Both the position numbers and the translations under genes were made by a program. Below, piece by piece: positions 16,277 through 23,900 of a stretch of DNA of 64,000 nucleotides. The stretch is taken from positions 108,004-172,003 of the forward strand of contig NZ_JACRSZ010000004.1 of NCBI RefSeq assembly GCF_014385005.1. Direction: 5' to 3'. Position 1 is the first letter of the stretch, and each line of letters begins with the position of its first letter. The DNA comes from Jingyaoa shaoxingensis. Its GTDB lineage: Bacteria > Bacillota > Clostridia > Lachnospirales > Lachnospiraceae. A model generated the notes under the pieces. It was not told the origin of the DNA and did no database searches. It saw only the letters and a list, made by a program, of their open reading frames with translations.

Positions 16277-18001
16277 TTAGTCCTCCTCCGGAAATGCCAG
16301 TTCATCTACAAATGTATCCTGAAATTCTGCGGATGCCGCCAGCTCCAGGAAACAGATGCCTTTTACCATACTATCTGTTGCTTCCAGTTCATCTACATTC
16401 AGCAAGGCAATCTTAGCGCCTTCTCCTGCTGCATTCCCTACCGGTTCTACCCGTTGTTCCAGTTCCGGCGGCAACAGTCCGATAGCACATGCACTTGCCG
16501 GATTCATATAGTTGCCAAATGCTCCTGCTATGTAGACCTTCTGAATGTCCTTCTCCCGGATTCCCAGTTCCTTCATCAAAAGCTGTATGCCTGCTGCAAT
16601 AGCTGCCTTGGCAAGCTGCACTTCCCGCACATCTTTCTGTGTCAGGTATACGCCTCTGTCATCCCCTGCTTTTTCCGGTGGAACCAGTACAAAGATATCT
16701 GACCTTTCCTGACCACTCTCCAGATGTCCCATCTCATCGATCAGACCTGCCTTATACAACTGTGCCACCAGATCAATCAGACCGGAGCCGCACAGTCCCA
16801 CTGCCGGCACATTGCCGACTGTCGTATACTTCCATTCACCATCTTCAAATGCCACATGATCCACAGCTCCTGCTGCTCCGCGCATGCCACATTCGATCTT
16901 GGCACCTTCAAACGCCGGACCTGCCGCTGTGGAGCAGGTTGCCAGCTTATCCTTATTGCCCAGAACCATCTCTCCGTTGGTTCCGATATCAATCATCAGA
17001 GAAATCTCGCTTTTCAGATCCTGACGCAGTGCCAGCAGACAGCCACAGGTATCCGCACCTACATATCCGGCAATATCCGGCAGCATCAGAAGCTGTGCCT
17101 GTGGGTGAATGTGCAGTCCATAATCTGCAGCCCGCAGAGTCAGTCTTTCGCTGCATGCAGGATTATACGGCGCATGTACCAGTGATCCCGGTGAAATACC
17201 AAGAAACAGGTGATGCATACAGGTATTTCCTACAATGCTAACCTGACAGATCGCATCCGGCTGTGCCTTTACCCTGGCAGCCAGCTTCTGCAGAAGCTCA
17301 TTAACTGCCCCCTGTATACAGTTACTGAGTACTTCCGTTCCATGCTCCAGCGCATAATTAGCCCGCATAATCACATCTGCACCGTACTGTGCCTGTGGAT
17401 TCATACTGCTCTCTATTGCGCATACTTTTCCATTCTCCGCACTAAGCAGATATCCGACCACTGTGGTGGTTCCAATATCAAAAGCTGCCATATAGACATC
17501 TGGTTTTGCCTTTTTCAGATCCAGAACTGCATCTCTGGTATGGATGGCATACCAGAATTCTTCTTCTTTTCGCCTTTCATACAGAGAACCTGCAAGTGGT
17601 ATATTCACCTTCACTTCCGGCATCTCCAGTCCGGATGCTTCCCTTATTTCTGTTACCAGACGTTCCCAGTCAGAACGGTTATCTCCCGGCTCTGCCTTTT
17701 CCAGCCGGATCTTATGTACAAAAAGTCCGGGTTTAAACGCCACCGGACGATTCAGTCCTTCCGTCAGAATCGCATGCTTCTGATCTGAAATCAGGGTGTC
17801 TACTTCGATCTCACCCTGCACCTTCATCTGGCATGCCTTCACAATCTGATGTCCCATCTTTACCAGGCATTTTCCGCATTTTCCCTGGCCTCCGCATGGC
17901 GCATCCGGGCAAAACCCAGCCTGTATCTCTGCTTCCAGTATGGTGGTTCCATCCGGCACCTCAATACATTTTTTCTCTCTGATAAACGTAATTACTCCCA
18001 T
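16277..18001 (-). CDS. RACo-type reductive activator of corrinoid proteins
   Basis: This 574-residue protein matches the family that uses ATP to reduce inactive Co(II) corrinoid to the Co(I) form. An N-terminal ferredoxin domain carries cysteines 36, 42, 45 and 57 in the C-x5-C-x2-C spacing of a [2Fe-2S] cluster. A linker follows, then an ASKHA ATPase domain (DUF4445) with FDIGTTTVVGY, LMIDIGTNGEM, CGSGLID and IAGAFGN. It begins a transcription unit with its own promoter at 18073-18101 and an AGGAGG before the ATG. Its clients are presumably the two corrinoid proteins encoded on either side. Confidence 0.93.
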   Translation of the reverse strand: MGVITFIREKKCIEVPDGTTILEAEIQAGFCPDAPCGGQGKCGKCLVKMGHQIVKACQMKVQGEIEVDTLISDQKHAILTEGLNRPVAFKPGLFVHKIRLEKAEPGDNRSDWERLVTEIREASGLEMPEVKVNIPLAGSLYERRKEEEFWYAIHTRDAVLDLKKAKPDVYMAAFDIGTTTVVGYLLSAENGKVCAIESSMNPQAQYGADVIMRANYALEHGTEVLSNCIQGAVNELLQKLAARVKAQPDAICQVSIVGNTCMHHLFLGISPGSLVHAPYNPACSERLTLRAADYGLHIHPQAQLLMLPDIAGYVGADTCGCLLALRQDLKSEISLMIDIGTNGEMVLGNKDKLATCSTAAGPAFEGAKIECGMRGAAGAVDHVAFEDGEWKYTTVGNVPAVGLCGSGLIDLVAQLYKAGLIDEMGHLESGQERSDIFVLVPPEKAGDDRGVYLTQKDVREVQLAKAAIAAGIQLLMKELGIREKDIQKVYIAGAFGNYMNPASACAIGLLPPELEQRVEPVGNAAGEGAKIALLNVDELEATDSMVKGICFLELAASAEFQDTFVDELAFPEED

Positions 18002-18072
18002 ATTGTACCTCCTGTCAGACCTACTGTGTTACTCTTCATTCGCAACTGACGGCACAGTCCCCAATTATTTTT

Positions 18073-18101
18073 ATTATAGCAAAAATATGCCTTTTCTACA
18101 A
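18073..18101 (-). promoter_or_regulatory. Promoter of the activator operon
   Basis: On the minus strand TTGTAG (18096-18101), a 17-bp spacer and TATAAT (18073-18078) precede the activator gene by about 70 bp. It lies just downstream of the terminator of the preceding unit, so the region is split into two transcription units. Confidence 0.65.
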
Positions 18102-18114
18102 TGTGATTAAGATA

Positions 18115-18164
18115 AGAAAACAAAAAGACGGGACATCGGACCATCTCTGATCCGGTGTCCCGTC
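18115..18164 (-). terminator. Strong intrinsic terminator after the first corrinoid protein gene
   Basis: Arms at 18127-18140 and 18151-18164 (GACGGGACACCGGA on the minus strand with its near-perfect complement) form a 14-bp stem around a 10-base loop. It is followed on the minus strand by TTTTTGTTTTC. It separates the methyltransferase/corrinoid protein unit from the activator unit. Confidence 0.9.
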
Positions 18165-18237
18165 CCTTGGTTATGGCAGACAGCATACAGTCAAAAAGTT
18201 CTTCTGTCCGTATGGCATTTCCTTATGTAGTAATCGA

Positions 18238-18873
18238 TTATGCTACCAGGCTCTTAGCAAGTGCTGCTGCTGAAGCTGCATCTTCTGAGTATCCGTCAGC
18301 ACCGATTTCATCAGCGAATTCCTGTGTAATAGGAGCTCCGCCAACCATGATTTTAACATCTTTTCTGAAGTCTTCTGCTGCGATTGCTGCTACAGTATCT
18401 TTCAGAGATGGCATTGTTGTTGTCAACAGTGCAGAAAGTGCGATGATCTTTGTATCTGGATTTTCTCTGTAGCATTCGATAATCTTAGCTGCAGGAACAT
18501 CTACGCCAAGGTCGATTACTTCGAAACCGGCAGATTCGATCATCATACCTACCAGGTTCTTTCCGATATCGTGAAGGTCACCTGCTACAGTAGCAAGGAT
18601 CAGTTTACCGTTAGATCCTGTTGCTCCTGAGGAAAGGTGTGGTTTCAGAACTTCTACGCCTTTTTTCATTGCACGTGCTGCAACCAGCATTTCCGGAACG
18701 AAGATTTCTCCGTTTTTGAATTTTTCACCGACAACTGCCATTGCATCGATCATGCCTTTGTTCAGAATCTCTGTAGGATCACATCCGGAATCCAGAGCGT
18801 CCTGTACTGCTGCACCTACCAGTTTTGCTTTACCTTTTTCTACTAATTCAGCTACTTCGTTAATTGATCCCAT
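18238..18873 (-). CDS. Corrinoid protein of a methyltransferase system (first copy)
   Basis: This 211-residue protein is an MtbC/MtgC/MtvC-like corrinoid carrier. It has a four-helix cap (about 1-85) and a B12 domain with DLHDIG at residues 99-104, where His101 is the lower cobalt ligand, plus the later SALL and GGAP tail-binding segments. It follows the pterin methyltransferase gene by 88 bp, so the pair probably forms the tetrahydrofolate-side half of a methyl transfer system. Its gene uses common codons and has a strong terminator, consistent with high expression. Confidence 0.94.
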   Translation of the reverse strand: MGSINEVAELVEKGKAKLVGAAVQDALDSGCDPTEILNKGMIDAMAVVGEKFKNGEIFVPEMLVAARAMKKGVEVLKPHLSSGATGSNGKLILATVAGDLHDIGKNLVGMMIESAGFEVIDLGVDVPAAKIIECYRENPDTKIIALSALLTTTMPSLKDTVAAIAAEDFRKDVKIMVGGAPITQEFADEIGADGYSEDAASAAALAKSLVA

Positions 18874-18927
18874 GATTCATACCTCCTAATATAGTTTTCG
18901 GGTGTGTTATTGTTGTTTTTATTTTAT

Positions 18928-18950
18928 GAAAAGTTTCCGCAAACTTTTTC
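18928..18950 (-). other. Intercistronic hairpin between methyltransferase and corrinoid protein genes
   Basis: AAAAGTTT and AAACTTTT form an 8-bp stem with a CCGC (GCGG on the minus strand) tetraloop, followed by an A-rich stretch on the minus strand. It may stabilise or process the mRNA so that the corrinoid protein is made in excess, or act as a leaky terminator. Confidence 0.45.
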
Positions 18951-18961
18951 ATTCGTAAGTT

Positions 18962-19777
18962 TTATTTTTTAACCGGTCCGATACGGCCTTCTCTGTAAGC
19001 TGTAATGTATTCCATGCAGTAATCATCTTGTCCAAGCAGTGCTTCTGTTGCGTAGATCAGACCCATCATGTCTCTGTTACACGGATCCAGAATTCCACTG
19101 TCCAGTCCATAATTCATAGCCAGTACTGTAAATCCATAGTTTACCAGTTTACGAACCGGTAAGTTGAAGGAAATATTACTTACTGCTGCTGTAATATGAA
19201 TCGTTGGATACTGCTTACGGATTGTGGAAATAACTTCAATATTCATGGCAATTCCATCTTCGGATGTGCAAAGCATCTCAACCAGTGGATCAATGTGAAT
19301 ACGGTTCGGTGCAATGCCATATTCTTTTGCTTTTGCCATAATCTTATCAAATACCTTCAGACGGTCTGCTGCACACTTAGGAATACCTGTGTCATCACTA
19401 AGCAGTGCGATTACCTGCCATTTTTCATTGCCAGGTTTTACCATCTCAGGGAAAATCTTGTCAATCTTGTCACCTTCACCTGATACAGAGTTGAAAATAC
19501 CAGGTTTGTTACAGAACTTATATGCTTCTACCAGTACATCCGGGCTAGGGCTGTCTACAGAAATTGGAAGATCTGTCACTTCCTGAATGCAGTCGATCAT
19601 CCATTTTAATGTTTCAACTTCTTCAGCTTCCGGTACAGATGCACAGCAGTCAATAAATGTTGCTCCTGCTTCTGTCTGAGCGATTGCTCTCTGTTTAATG
19701 AAATCCGCATCTCTTTTTGCAATTGCTTCTGCTACAGATGGGATAGAACCATTAATCTTCTCACCAATTACGATCAT
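18962..19777 (-). CDS. Methyltetrahydrofolate:corrinoid methyltransferase (MtgA/AcsE-like)
   Basis: This 271-residue protein belongs to the pterin-binding (DHPS-like) TIM-barrel methyltransferases that move a methyl group between a Co-corrinoid protein and tetrahydrofolate. Family blocks are MIVIGEKINGS at the start, GATFIDCC, LPISVDSPSPDVL, and NRIHIDPLVEML. The start at 19777 follows GGAGGAG by six bases and is preferred to an ATG 15 bp upstream. It is followed by its likely partner corrinoid protein. In this window no substrate-side methyltransferase (MttB/MtgB or MtaB/MtvB type) is present, so the methyl donor is unknown. Confidence 0.92.
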   Translation of the reverse strand: MIVIGEKINGSIPSVAEAIAKRDADFIKQRAIAQTEAGATFIDCCASVPEAEEVETLKWMIDCIQEVTDLPISVDSPSPDVLVEAYKFCNKPGIFNSVSGEGDKIDKIFPEMVKPGNEKWQVIALLSDDTGIPKCAADRLKVFDKIMAKAKEYGIAPNRIHIDPLVEMLCTSEDGIAMNIEVISTIRKQYPTIHITAAVSNISFNLPVRKLVNYGFTVLAMNYGLDSGILDPCNRDMMGLIYATEALLGQDDYCMEYITAYREGRIGPVKK

Positions 19778-19819
19778 TTTGCTCTCCTCCAATACAACCT
19801 CTTGATTTGTTATATTGTC

Positions 19820-19847
19820 ATTTTAGCAAAATAAATTTTGTTTTCAA
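19820..19847 (-). promoter_or_regulatory. Probable promoter of the methyltransferase unit
   Basis: On the minus strand TTGAAA (19842-19847) and TAAAAT (19820-19825) are spaced by 16 bp, about 40 bp before the start codon. Confidence 0.5.
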
Positions 19848-19927
19848 GCCACGTTTTCTGTCATATTTTTCCACATTTTCATACACTTTGTAGGATGTCA
19901 ATAATACCTAATGAATGATAAATATTT

Positions 19928-19958
19928 AACAGCCGGAATATCGCGTATTCCGGCTGTT
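19928..19958. terminator. Perfect 13-bp hairpin between tdk and the methyltransferase gene
   Basis: Arms of 13 bp around a TCGCG loop pair perfectly (core AGCCGGAATA). Neither flank has a clean T run, so it may be a second tdk terminator or a palindromic repeat. Confidence 0.5.
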
Positions 19959-19985
19959 TCTCATTCTGCAATCCTGTCGGAGACT

Positions 19986-20071
19986 ATATCAGATGGGGGA
20001 TTGACTCCCACCACTGATACTGATTTGTTGCTCTCCACCTACAGAGGTGGGAGTCATTTCACATCTGATAT
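19986..20071. repeat. Nested inverted repeats directly after tdk
   Basis: An outer pair (ATATCAGATG at 19986 and its complement ending at 20071) encloses an inner pair (TGACTCCCACC at 20002-20012 with its complement at 20046-20056). The 86-bp structure begins 3 bp past the thymidine kinase stop. It resembles a small palindromic mobile element more than a terminator. Confidence 0.55.
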
Positions 20072-20074
20072 ATT

Positions 20075-20650
20075 TTACCTGCGCAGTTTTGGTCCCAGGT
20101 TTCCTGCCTTGTAATGTCTCCGACAGAGTGCCACGTAATCATCATTGGCTCCCAGGAATACCTGCGCGCCTTCCCGGATGATCTCTCCCTTCTCATTAAA
20201 TCGGGTGTTGCAGCTTGCCCCGTCTCCACACCAGCAGACTGTCTTCAGTTCTTCAATCACATCTGCCCATGCCAGAAGCCACATACTTCCCTCAAACGGT
20301 TCCCTCCGGAAGTCTGTGCGTAATCCATAGCAAATCACAGGAATGCTCAGATCATCCACAATATGTTCAAAGAATTCAATATCTGATTTCTTACAGAACT
20401 GTGCCTCATCCACAACTACACAGTCATACCTGCGCAATTCTTCATCTGTCATCTTCACCAAATCTTCCACATACTTACACTTCTGCTCCAGCCCCATACG
20501 ACTGCGCACCACACCTTCATCCCTGGTATCCAGCTGAGGCTTCACCAGAAGAGCGTTTTTTCCTCTTTCATAATAATTGTATACTACCATCAGGGCATTG
20601 GCTGTCTTGGAACTTCCCATAGCACCATGCCGAAAATATAATTTCGCCAT
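20075..20650 (-). CDS. tdk: Thymidine kinase
   Basis: This 191-residue enzyme salvages thymidine to dTMP with ATP. The P-loop GAMGSSKT lies near residues 9-16, the DEAQF Walker B-type motif is present (VVDEAQFC), and a Cys pair near CWCGDGASCNTRF fits the structural zinc of type II thymidine kinases. The start MAKLYFRHG at 20650 gives the normal family length and has GGAG six bases upstream. A further in-frame ATG four codons earlier has no such site. It appears monocistronic. Confidence 0.95.
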   Translation of the reverse strand: MAKLYFRHGAMGSSKTANALMVVYNYYERGKNALLVKPQLDTRDEGVVRSRMGLEQKCKYVEDLVKMTDEELRRYDCVVVDEAQFCKKSDIEFFEHIVDDLSIPVICYGLRTDFRREPFEGSMWLLAWADVIEELKTVCWCGDGASCNTRFNEKGEIIREGAQVFLGANDDYVALCRRHYKAGNLGPKLRR

Positions 20651-20744
20651 AACATTCTCCATCTCTTTTATTTACTTGTTCTATCATAGCACAGAGTCAG
20701 TCAGATTGTAATCCCATATTACCGCTCTTATTATAATCTTTTTG

Positions 20745-20774
20745 TTGCTATCATTTAATATTATGTTGTATAAT
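20745..20774 (+). promoter_or_regulatory. Promoter of the small toxin gene
   Basis: TTGCTA (20745-20750), an 18-bp spacer and a consensus TATAAT (20769-20774) lie 80 bp before the toxin start codon, leaving a structured 5' leader. Confidence 0.6.
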
Positions 20775-20853
20775 CATTAAAATACTATATTTAACCGGGC
20801 AGCCGGGGGACGTGCTCTTACTCTATCTGAGTCTCACAGAAAGGGTGATTATT

Positions 20854-20937
20854 ATGAGTACTTACGAAGAATTGCAAATTATACTTACTACTACATTGCT
20901 TATCGTTGCAATTTTAACTTATACACATAAGAAATAG
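20854..20937 (+). CDS. Small hydrophobic holin-like/Fst-type toxin peptide
   Basis: A 27-residue peptide starts MSTYEELQ, has one hydrophobic stretch (about residues 8-23) and ends with HKK. The MS(T/V)YE(A/E)L start followed by a single membrane span and a charged tail matches the putative holin-like toxin group of Firmicute type I toxin-antitoxin systems. A moderate RBS (AAAGGGTGA) precedes the ATG. The gene is too short for usual gene finders. A convergent RNA from a perfect consensus promoter overlaps its 3' end, as expected for an antisense antitoxin. Membrane depolarisation on overexpression is known for the family and inferred here. Confidence 0.75.
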   Translation: MSTYEELQIILTTTLLIVAILTYTHKK

Positions 20938-20971
20938 CCGTCCTGTTCATCTCAAAGTAAAGGACGGCTAT
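20934..20971. terminator. Shared bidirectional terminator of toxin mRNA and antisense RNA
   Basis: A perfect 11-bp stem (ATAGCCGTCCT and complement, arms 20934-20944 and 20961-20971) overlaps the toxin stop codon. It serves both converging transcripts, as in the par/Fst arrangement. Confidence 0.8.
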
Positions 20972-21030
20972 TCTTAGCTAAATTTATCGCCAGGTCGGGT
21001 GAGTCACAATCACCTTCCGGCTGTCTCGTT
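20934..21030 (-). ncRNA. Predicted antisense antitoxin RNA
   Basis: A transcript of roughly 97 nt is predicted from the consensus promoter at 21037-21065 to the shared terminator. It is convergent with the toxin mRNA and fully complementary to its 3' end. A degenerate direct repeat (TGAGTCTCACAG at 20828-20839 and TGAGTCACAATC near 21000) plus matched AGCCGG/CCGGCT segments would let it also pair with the toxin leader around the RBS. This is the logic of Fst-like RNA II antitoxins. Boundaries are inferred. Confidence 0.7.
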
Positions 21031-21036
21031 AAGTAT

Positions 21037-21065
21037 ATTATAAATTTGACTTCTCATTTTGTCAA
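21037..21065 (-). promoter_or_regulatory. Perfect consensus promoter of the antisense RNA
   Basis: TTGACA (21060-21065), exactly 17 bp, then TATAAT (21037-21042) on the minus strand. There is no coding sequence downstream of it, so it must drive a non-coding RNA. Confidence 0.85.
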
Positions 21066-21173
21066 TGATAATTTCACCATACCAATCGGTACATTGACAA
21101 ACCATATCTCCTGAGCGTATATTTTTAACATAAAAAGTTTCGATTTTAAAAGTTTTGAGGAGAATATGTAATT

Positions 21174-22406
21174 ATGAATCCATTGAAAAAAGCCTATTGC
21201 AGGTCATTTCAGGCTGTCCTGAAAGCAGCCCTTCCTTTTCTGCCTTACCGCAAACCTGAGATTATCCACTCTGTTTACGGTATTCCACAGATTCTGGAAA
21301 AGAAGAAATGTGACCATGTTCTGATTATCACGGATACCGGTATTATCAGTCATGGTCTGATTACACGTCTGGAAGATACTCTGGACCAGCATTTTATTCC
21401 TTATGTGATCTACGATGGCACAGTGGCAAACCCTACCACAACGAATGTAAATGAAGCCCTTGCCCTTTACTACGAATATGACTGCAACGCAATCATTGGC
21501 TTTGGCGGTGGTTCCAGCATCGACTGTGCAAAAGCGGTAGGCGCAAGAGTCGCCAAACCGCACCAGTCTCTGGAAAAAATGAAGGGCATTTTGAAGGTAC
21601 ATAAAAAACTGCCTCTTCTTATTGCCATTCCTACCACTGCCGGTACCGGAAGCGAAACTACACTGGCCGCTGTCATTACAGATGCCGAGTCACGGCACAA
21701 GTACCCAATTAATGATTTTCCACTGATTCCGCGGGTTGCTGTGCTGGATCCAAAGGTAACTGCCAGCCTGCCGCCATCTCTGACTGCCACTACCGGCATG
21801 GATGCTCTGACCCATGCAGTGGAAGCCTATATTGGTAACTCCACCACTGCCGGCACCAGAGCGGATGCTCTTTTTGCTGTAAAAATGATTTTTGAAAATA
21901 TTGACCGTGCCTATACGGATGGTTCTGATCTGGAAGCCCGGAAAAATATGCTGCTGGCTGCATTTTCCGCAGGATGCGCTTTTTCTAAATCTTATGTGGG
22001 ATATGTGCATGCCGTAGCACATTCTCTGGGCGGAGAATACAATGTGCCCCACGGACTGGCCAACGCCGTTCTGCTTCCGTTTGTGCTGGAAGCATATGGA
22101 CATACTATTGATAACAAGCTTCATCAACTGGCCATCGCCGCCGGTGTTGCCGACGAAGATACACCGGATAATCAGGCTGCTACGCAGTTTATTCAGGCCA
22201 TCAAAAATATGAAAAAACGGTTCGCCATCGGTGATACTATCCCTCAGATCAGGGAAGAAGATATTCCAAAACTGGCTGCCTATGCGGAAAAGGAGGGAAA
22301 TCCACTTTATCCGGTGCCTGTCCTCATGGATGCAAAACAACTGGAACAGTTCTATTATCTTTTAATGGAAAAACACGAAGATACCGCAACAAATCAGGAG
22401 GTATGA
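21174..22406 (+). CDS. Iron-containing alcohol dehydrogenase
   Basis: This 410-residue group III alcohol dehydrogenase interconverts an alcohol and aldehyde with NAD(P)H. It has the nucleotide loop GGGSSIDCAKA (about 105-115), ATTGMDALTHAVEAY, and the metal site region with HAVAHSLGGEYNVPHGLANAVLLP, whose histidines bind iron. Only three bases separate it from an aldehyde dehydrogenase gene, so the two probably convert a medium-chain or other aldehyde/alcohol pair to an acid in sequence. The TTTTGAGGAG RBS precedes the start. Confidence 0.94.
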   Translation: MNPLKKAYCRSFQAVLKAALPFLPYRKPEIIHSVYGIPQILEKKKCDHVLIITDTGIISHGLITRLEDTLDQHFIPYVIYDGTVANPTTTNVNEALALYYEYDCNAIIGFGGGSSIDCAKAVGARVAKPHQSLEKMKGILKVHKKLPLLIAIPTTAGTGSETTLAAVITDAESRHKYPINDFPLIPRVAVLDPKVTASLPPSLTATTGMDALTHAVEAYIGNSTTAGTRADALFAVKMIFENIDRAYTDGSDLEARKNMLLAAFSAGCAFSKSYVGYVHAVAHSLGGEYNVPHGLANAVLLPFVLEAYGHTIDNKLHQLAIAAGVADEDTPDNQAATQFIQAIKNMKKRFAIGDTIPQIREEDIPKLAAYAEKEGNPLYPVPVLMDAKQLEQFYYLLMEKHEDTATNQEV

Positions 22407-22409
22407 TGT

Positions 22410-23789
22410 ATGACTGAACAGGAAATTCGCTGTATTGTTGATGGACAGCGTAACTTTTTTCTTACCGGCAATACGCTGGATGTGGAATTTCGCATCCAGT
22501 CCCTGCAAAAATTAAAATCTTTCATTTTAAAATATGAATCCGAGATCCACGCTGCCATTCAGAAAGATCTGGGAAAAAGTGAGTTTGAAAGCTACATGTG
22601 TGAGACTGGTCTGACTTTAAGTGAAATCACCTATATGTTAAAGCATATACGCTCATTTGCAAAAGAAAAAAGAGTTCACACACCTCTGGCCCAATTCCAT
22701 TCCAGAAGTTATCGCAAGCCTTCCCCTCATGGTGTAGTGCTGATCATGAGTCCGTGGAACTATCCGTTTCTGCTGACCATCGAGCCACTGGTGGACGCCA
22801 TTGCTGCAGGTAATACGGCTGTCATCAAGCCAAGTGCTTATTCTCCGCATACCAGCGCAGTGATTTACCGTATGATCAGCGAATGCTTTGCCCCGGAATA
22901 TGTCTCTGTCATCACCGGCGGACGGGCTGAAAATACCTGTCTTCTTGGTGAAAAATTTGATTATATTTTCTTTACCGGAAGCCAGTCCGTCGGAAAAGAA
23001 GTGATGCGAAAAGCTGCTGAACATCTGACACCGGTTACGCTGGAACTGGGTGGGAAGAGCCCTTGTATTGTGGAAAAAAGCGCCAATCTGAAGCTGGCCG
23101 CCAGAAGAATTGTATTTGGGAAATATCTGAACTGTGGACAAACCTGTGTAGCACCGGATTATATCTACTGTGATGCATCCATTAAAGATGCTCTGCTAAA
23201 AGAAATCAGCCGCCAGATTCGGAAGCAGTTCGGAAAAGATCCTCTGCATAACAAAAATTATGGAAAAATCATCAACGAAAAACATTTTCAGCGTATCTGC
23301 AGTCTGATCGATCCTGCCAAAATTATAGTTGGCGGGGAAACCAGCCCGGAACGTCTGCAGATTACGCCGACTGTCATGGATCAGGTAACTTTCCAGGATG
23401 CCATTATGGGACAGGAGATCTTCGGTCCGGTTCTTCCGGTTCTGACTTACCGGACACTGGACGAAGCTGTCAGCCAGATCCAATCCATGCCTCATCCTCT
23501 GGCTCTGTACCTGTTCACCTCTGACCAGACAGTTGCCCAAAAAGTCACTTCCCGCTGTGGATTCGGCGGTGGATGCATCAACGATACCATTATCCATCTT
23601 GCCACCAGTGAAATGGGATTTGGCGGATTCGGAGAAAGCGGTATGGGGGCTTATCATGGTAAAGACGGATTTGACACATTCAGCCATTATAAGAGCATCG
23701 TAGACAAAAAAACATGGCTGGATCTGCCAATGAGATACCAGCCATACCGTTCTGTTCATAATAAACTTATCCACATTTTCCTAAAATGA
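22410..23789 (+). CDS. Aldehyde dehydrogenase, class 3-like
   Basis: This 459-residue NAD(P)-dependent aldehyde dehydrogenase carries the catalytic cysteine in NCGQTCVAPDY (Cys near 245), the general base glutamate in LELGGKSPCIV, and the Rossmann-side MSPWNYPFLLTIEPLVDAIAAGN segment. The short length and conserved tail place it with ALDH3/YwdH-type enzymes that oxidise medium-chain or aromatic aldehydes. It is the second gene of a two-gene operon with the iron alcohol dehydrogenase. The last ~20 residues are basic and hydrophobic, as in membrane-associated ALDH3 members. Confidence 0.93.
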   Translation: MTEQEIRCIVDGQRNFFLTGNTLDVEFRIQSLQKLKSFILKYESEIHAAIQKDLGKSEFESYMCETGLTLSEITYMLKHIRSFAKEKRVHTPLAQFHSRSYRKPSPHGVVLIMSPWNYPFLLTIEPLVDAIAAGNTAVIKPSAYSPHTSAVIYRMISECFAPEYVSVITGGRAENTCLLGEKFDYIFFTGSQSVGKEVMRKAAEHLTPVTLELGGKSPCIVEKSANLKLAARRIVFGKYLNCGQTCVAPDYIYCDASIKDALLKEISRQIRKQFGKDPLHNKNYGKIINEKHFQRICSLIDPAKIIVGGETSPERLQITPTVMDQVTFQDAIMGQEIFGPVLPVLTYRTLDEAVSQIQSMPHPLALYLFTSDQTVAQKVTSRCGFGGGCINDTIIHLATSEMGFGGFGESGMGAYHGKDGFDTFSHYKSIVDKKTWLDLPMRYQPYRSVHNKLIHIFLK

Positions 23790-23900
23790 TACACCATTTA
23801 TGGGGATTGCTTTTTTCGGCAATTCCCATATATATGTTAGGGTCAAAAGCCCACAACTATGATACCTGCGGATTGTTTCGTGCCGTGCACTCCCACAATC

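Noticed and set aside
21690..22340. 216-codon minus-strand frame inside the alcohol dehydrogenase gene
   Set aside because: Antisense to a clear enzyme gene with all motifs; no independent support.
23790..23860. Hairpin GGGATTGC-TTTTTTC-GGCAATTCCC after the aldehyde dehydrogenase
   Set aside because: The stem has mismatches and the T run is in the loop, not after the stem, so it was not called a terminator.
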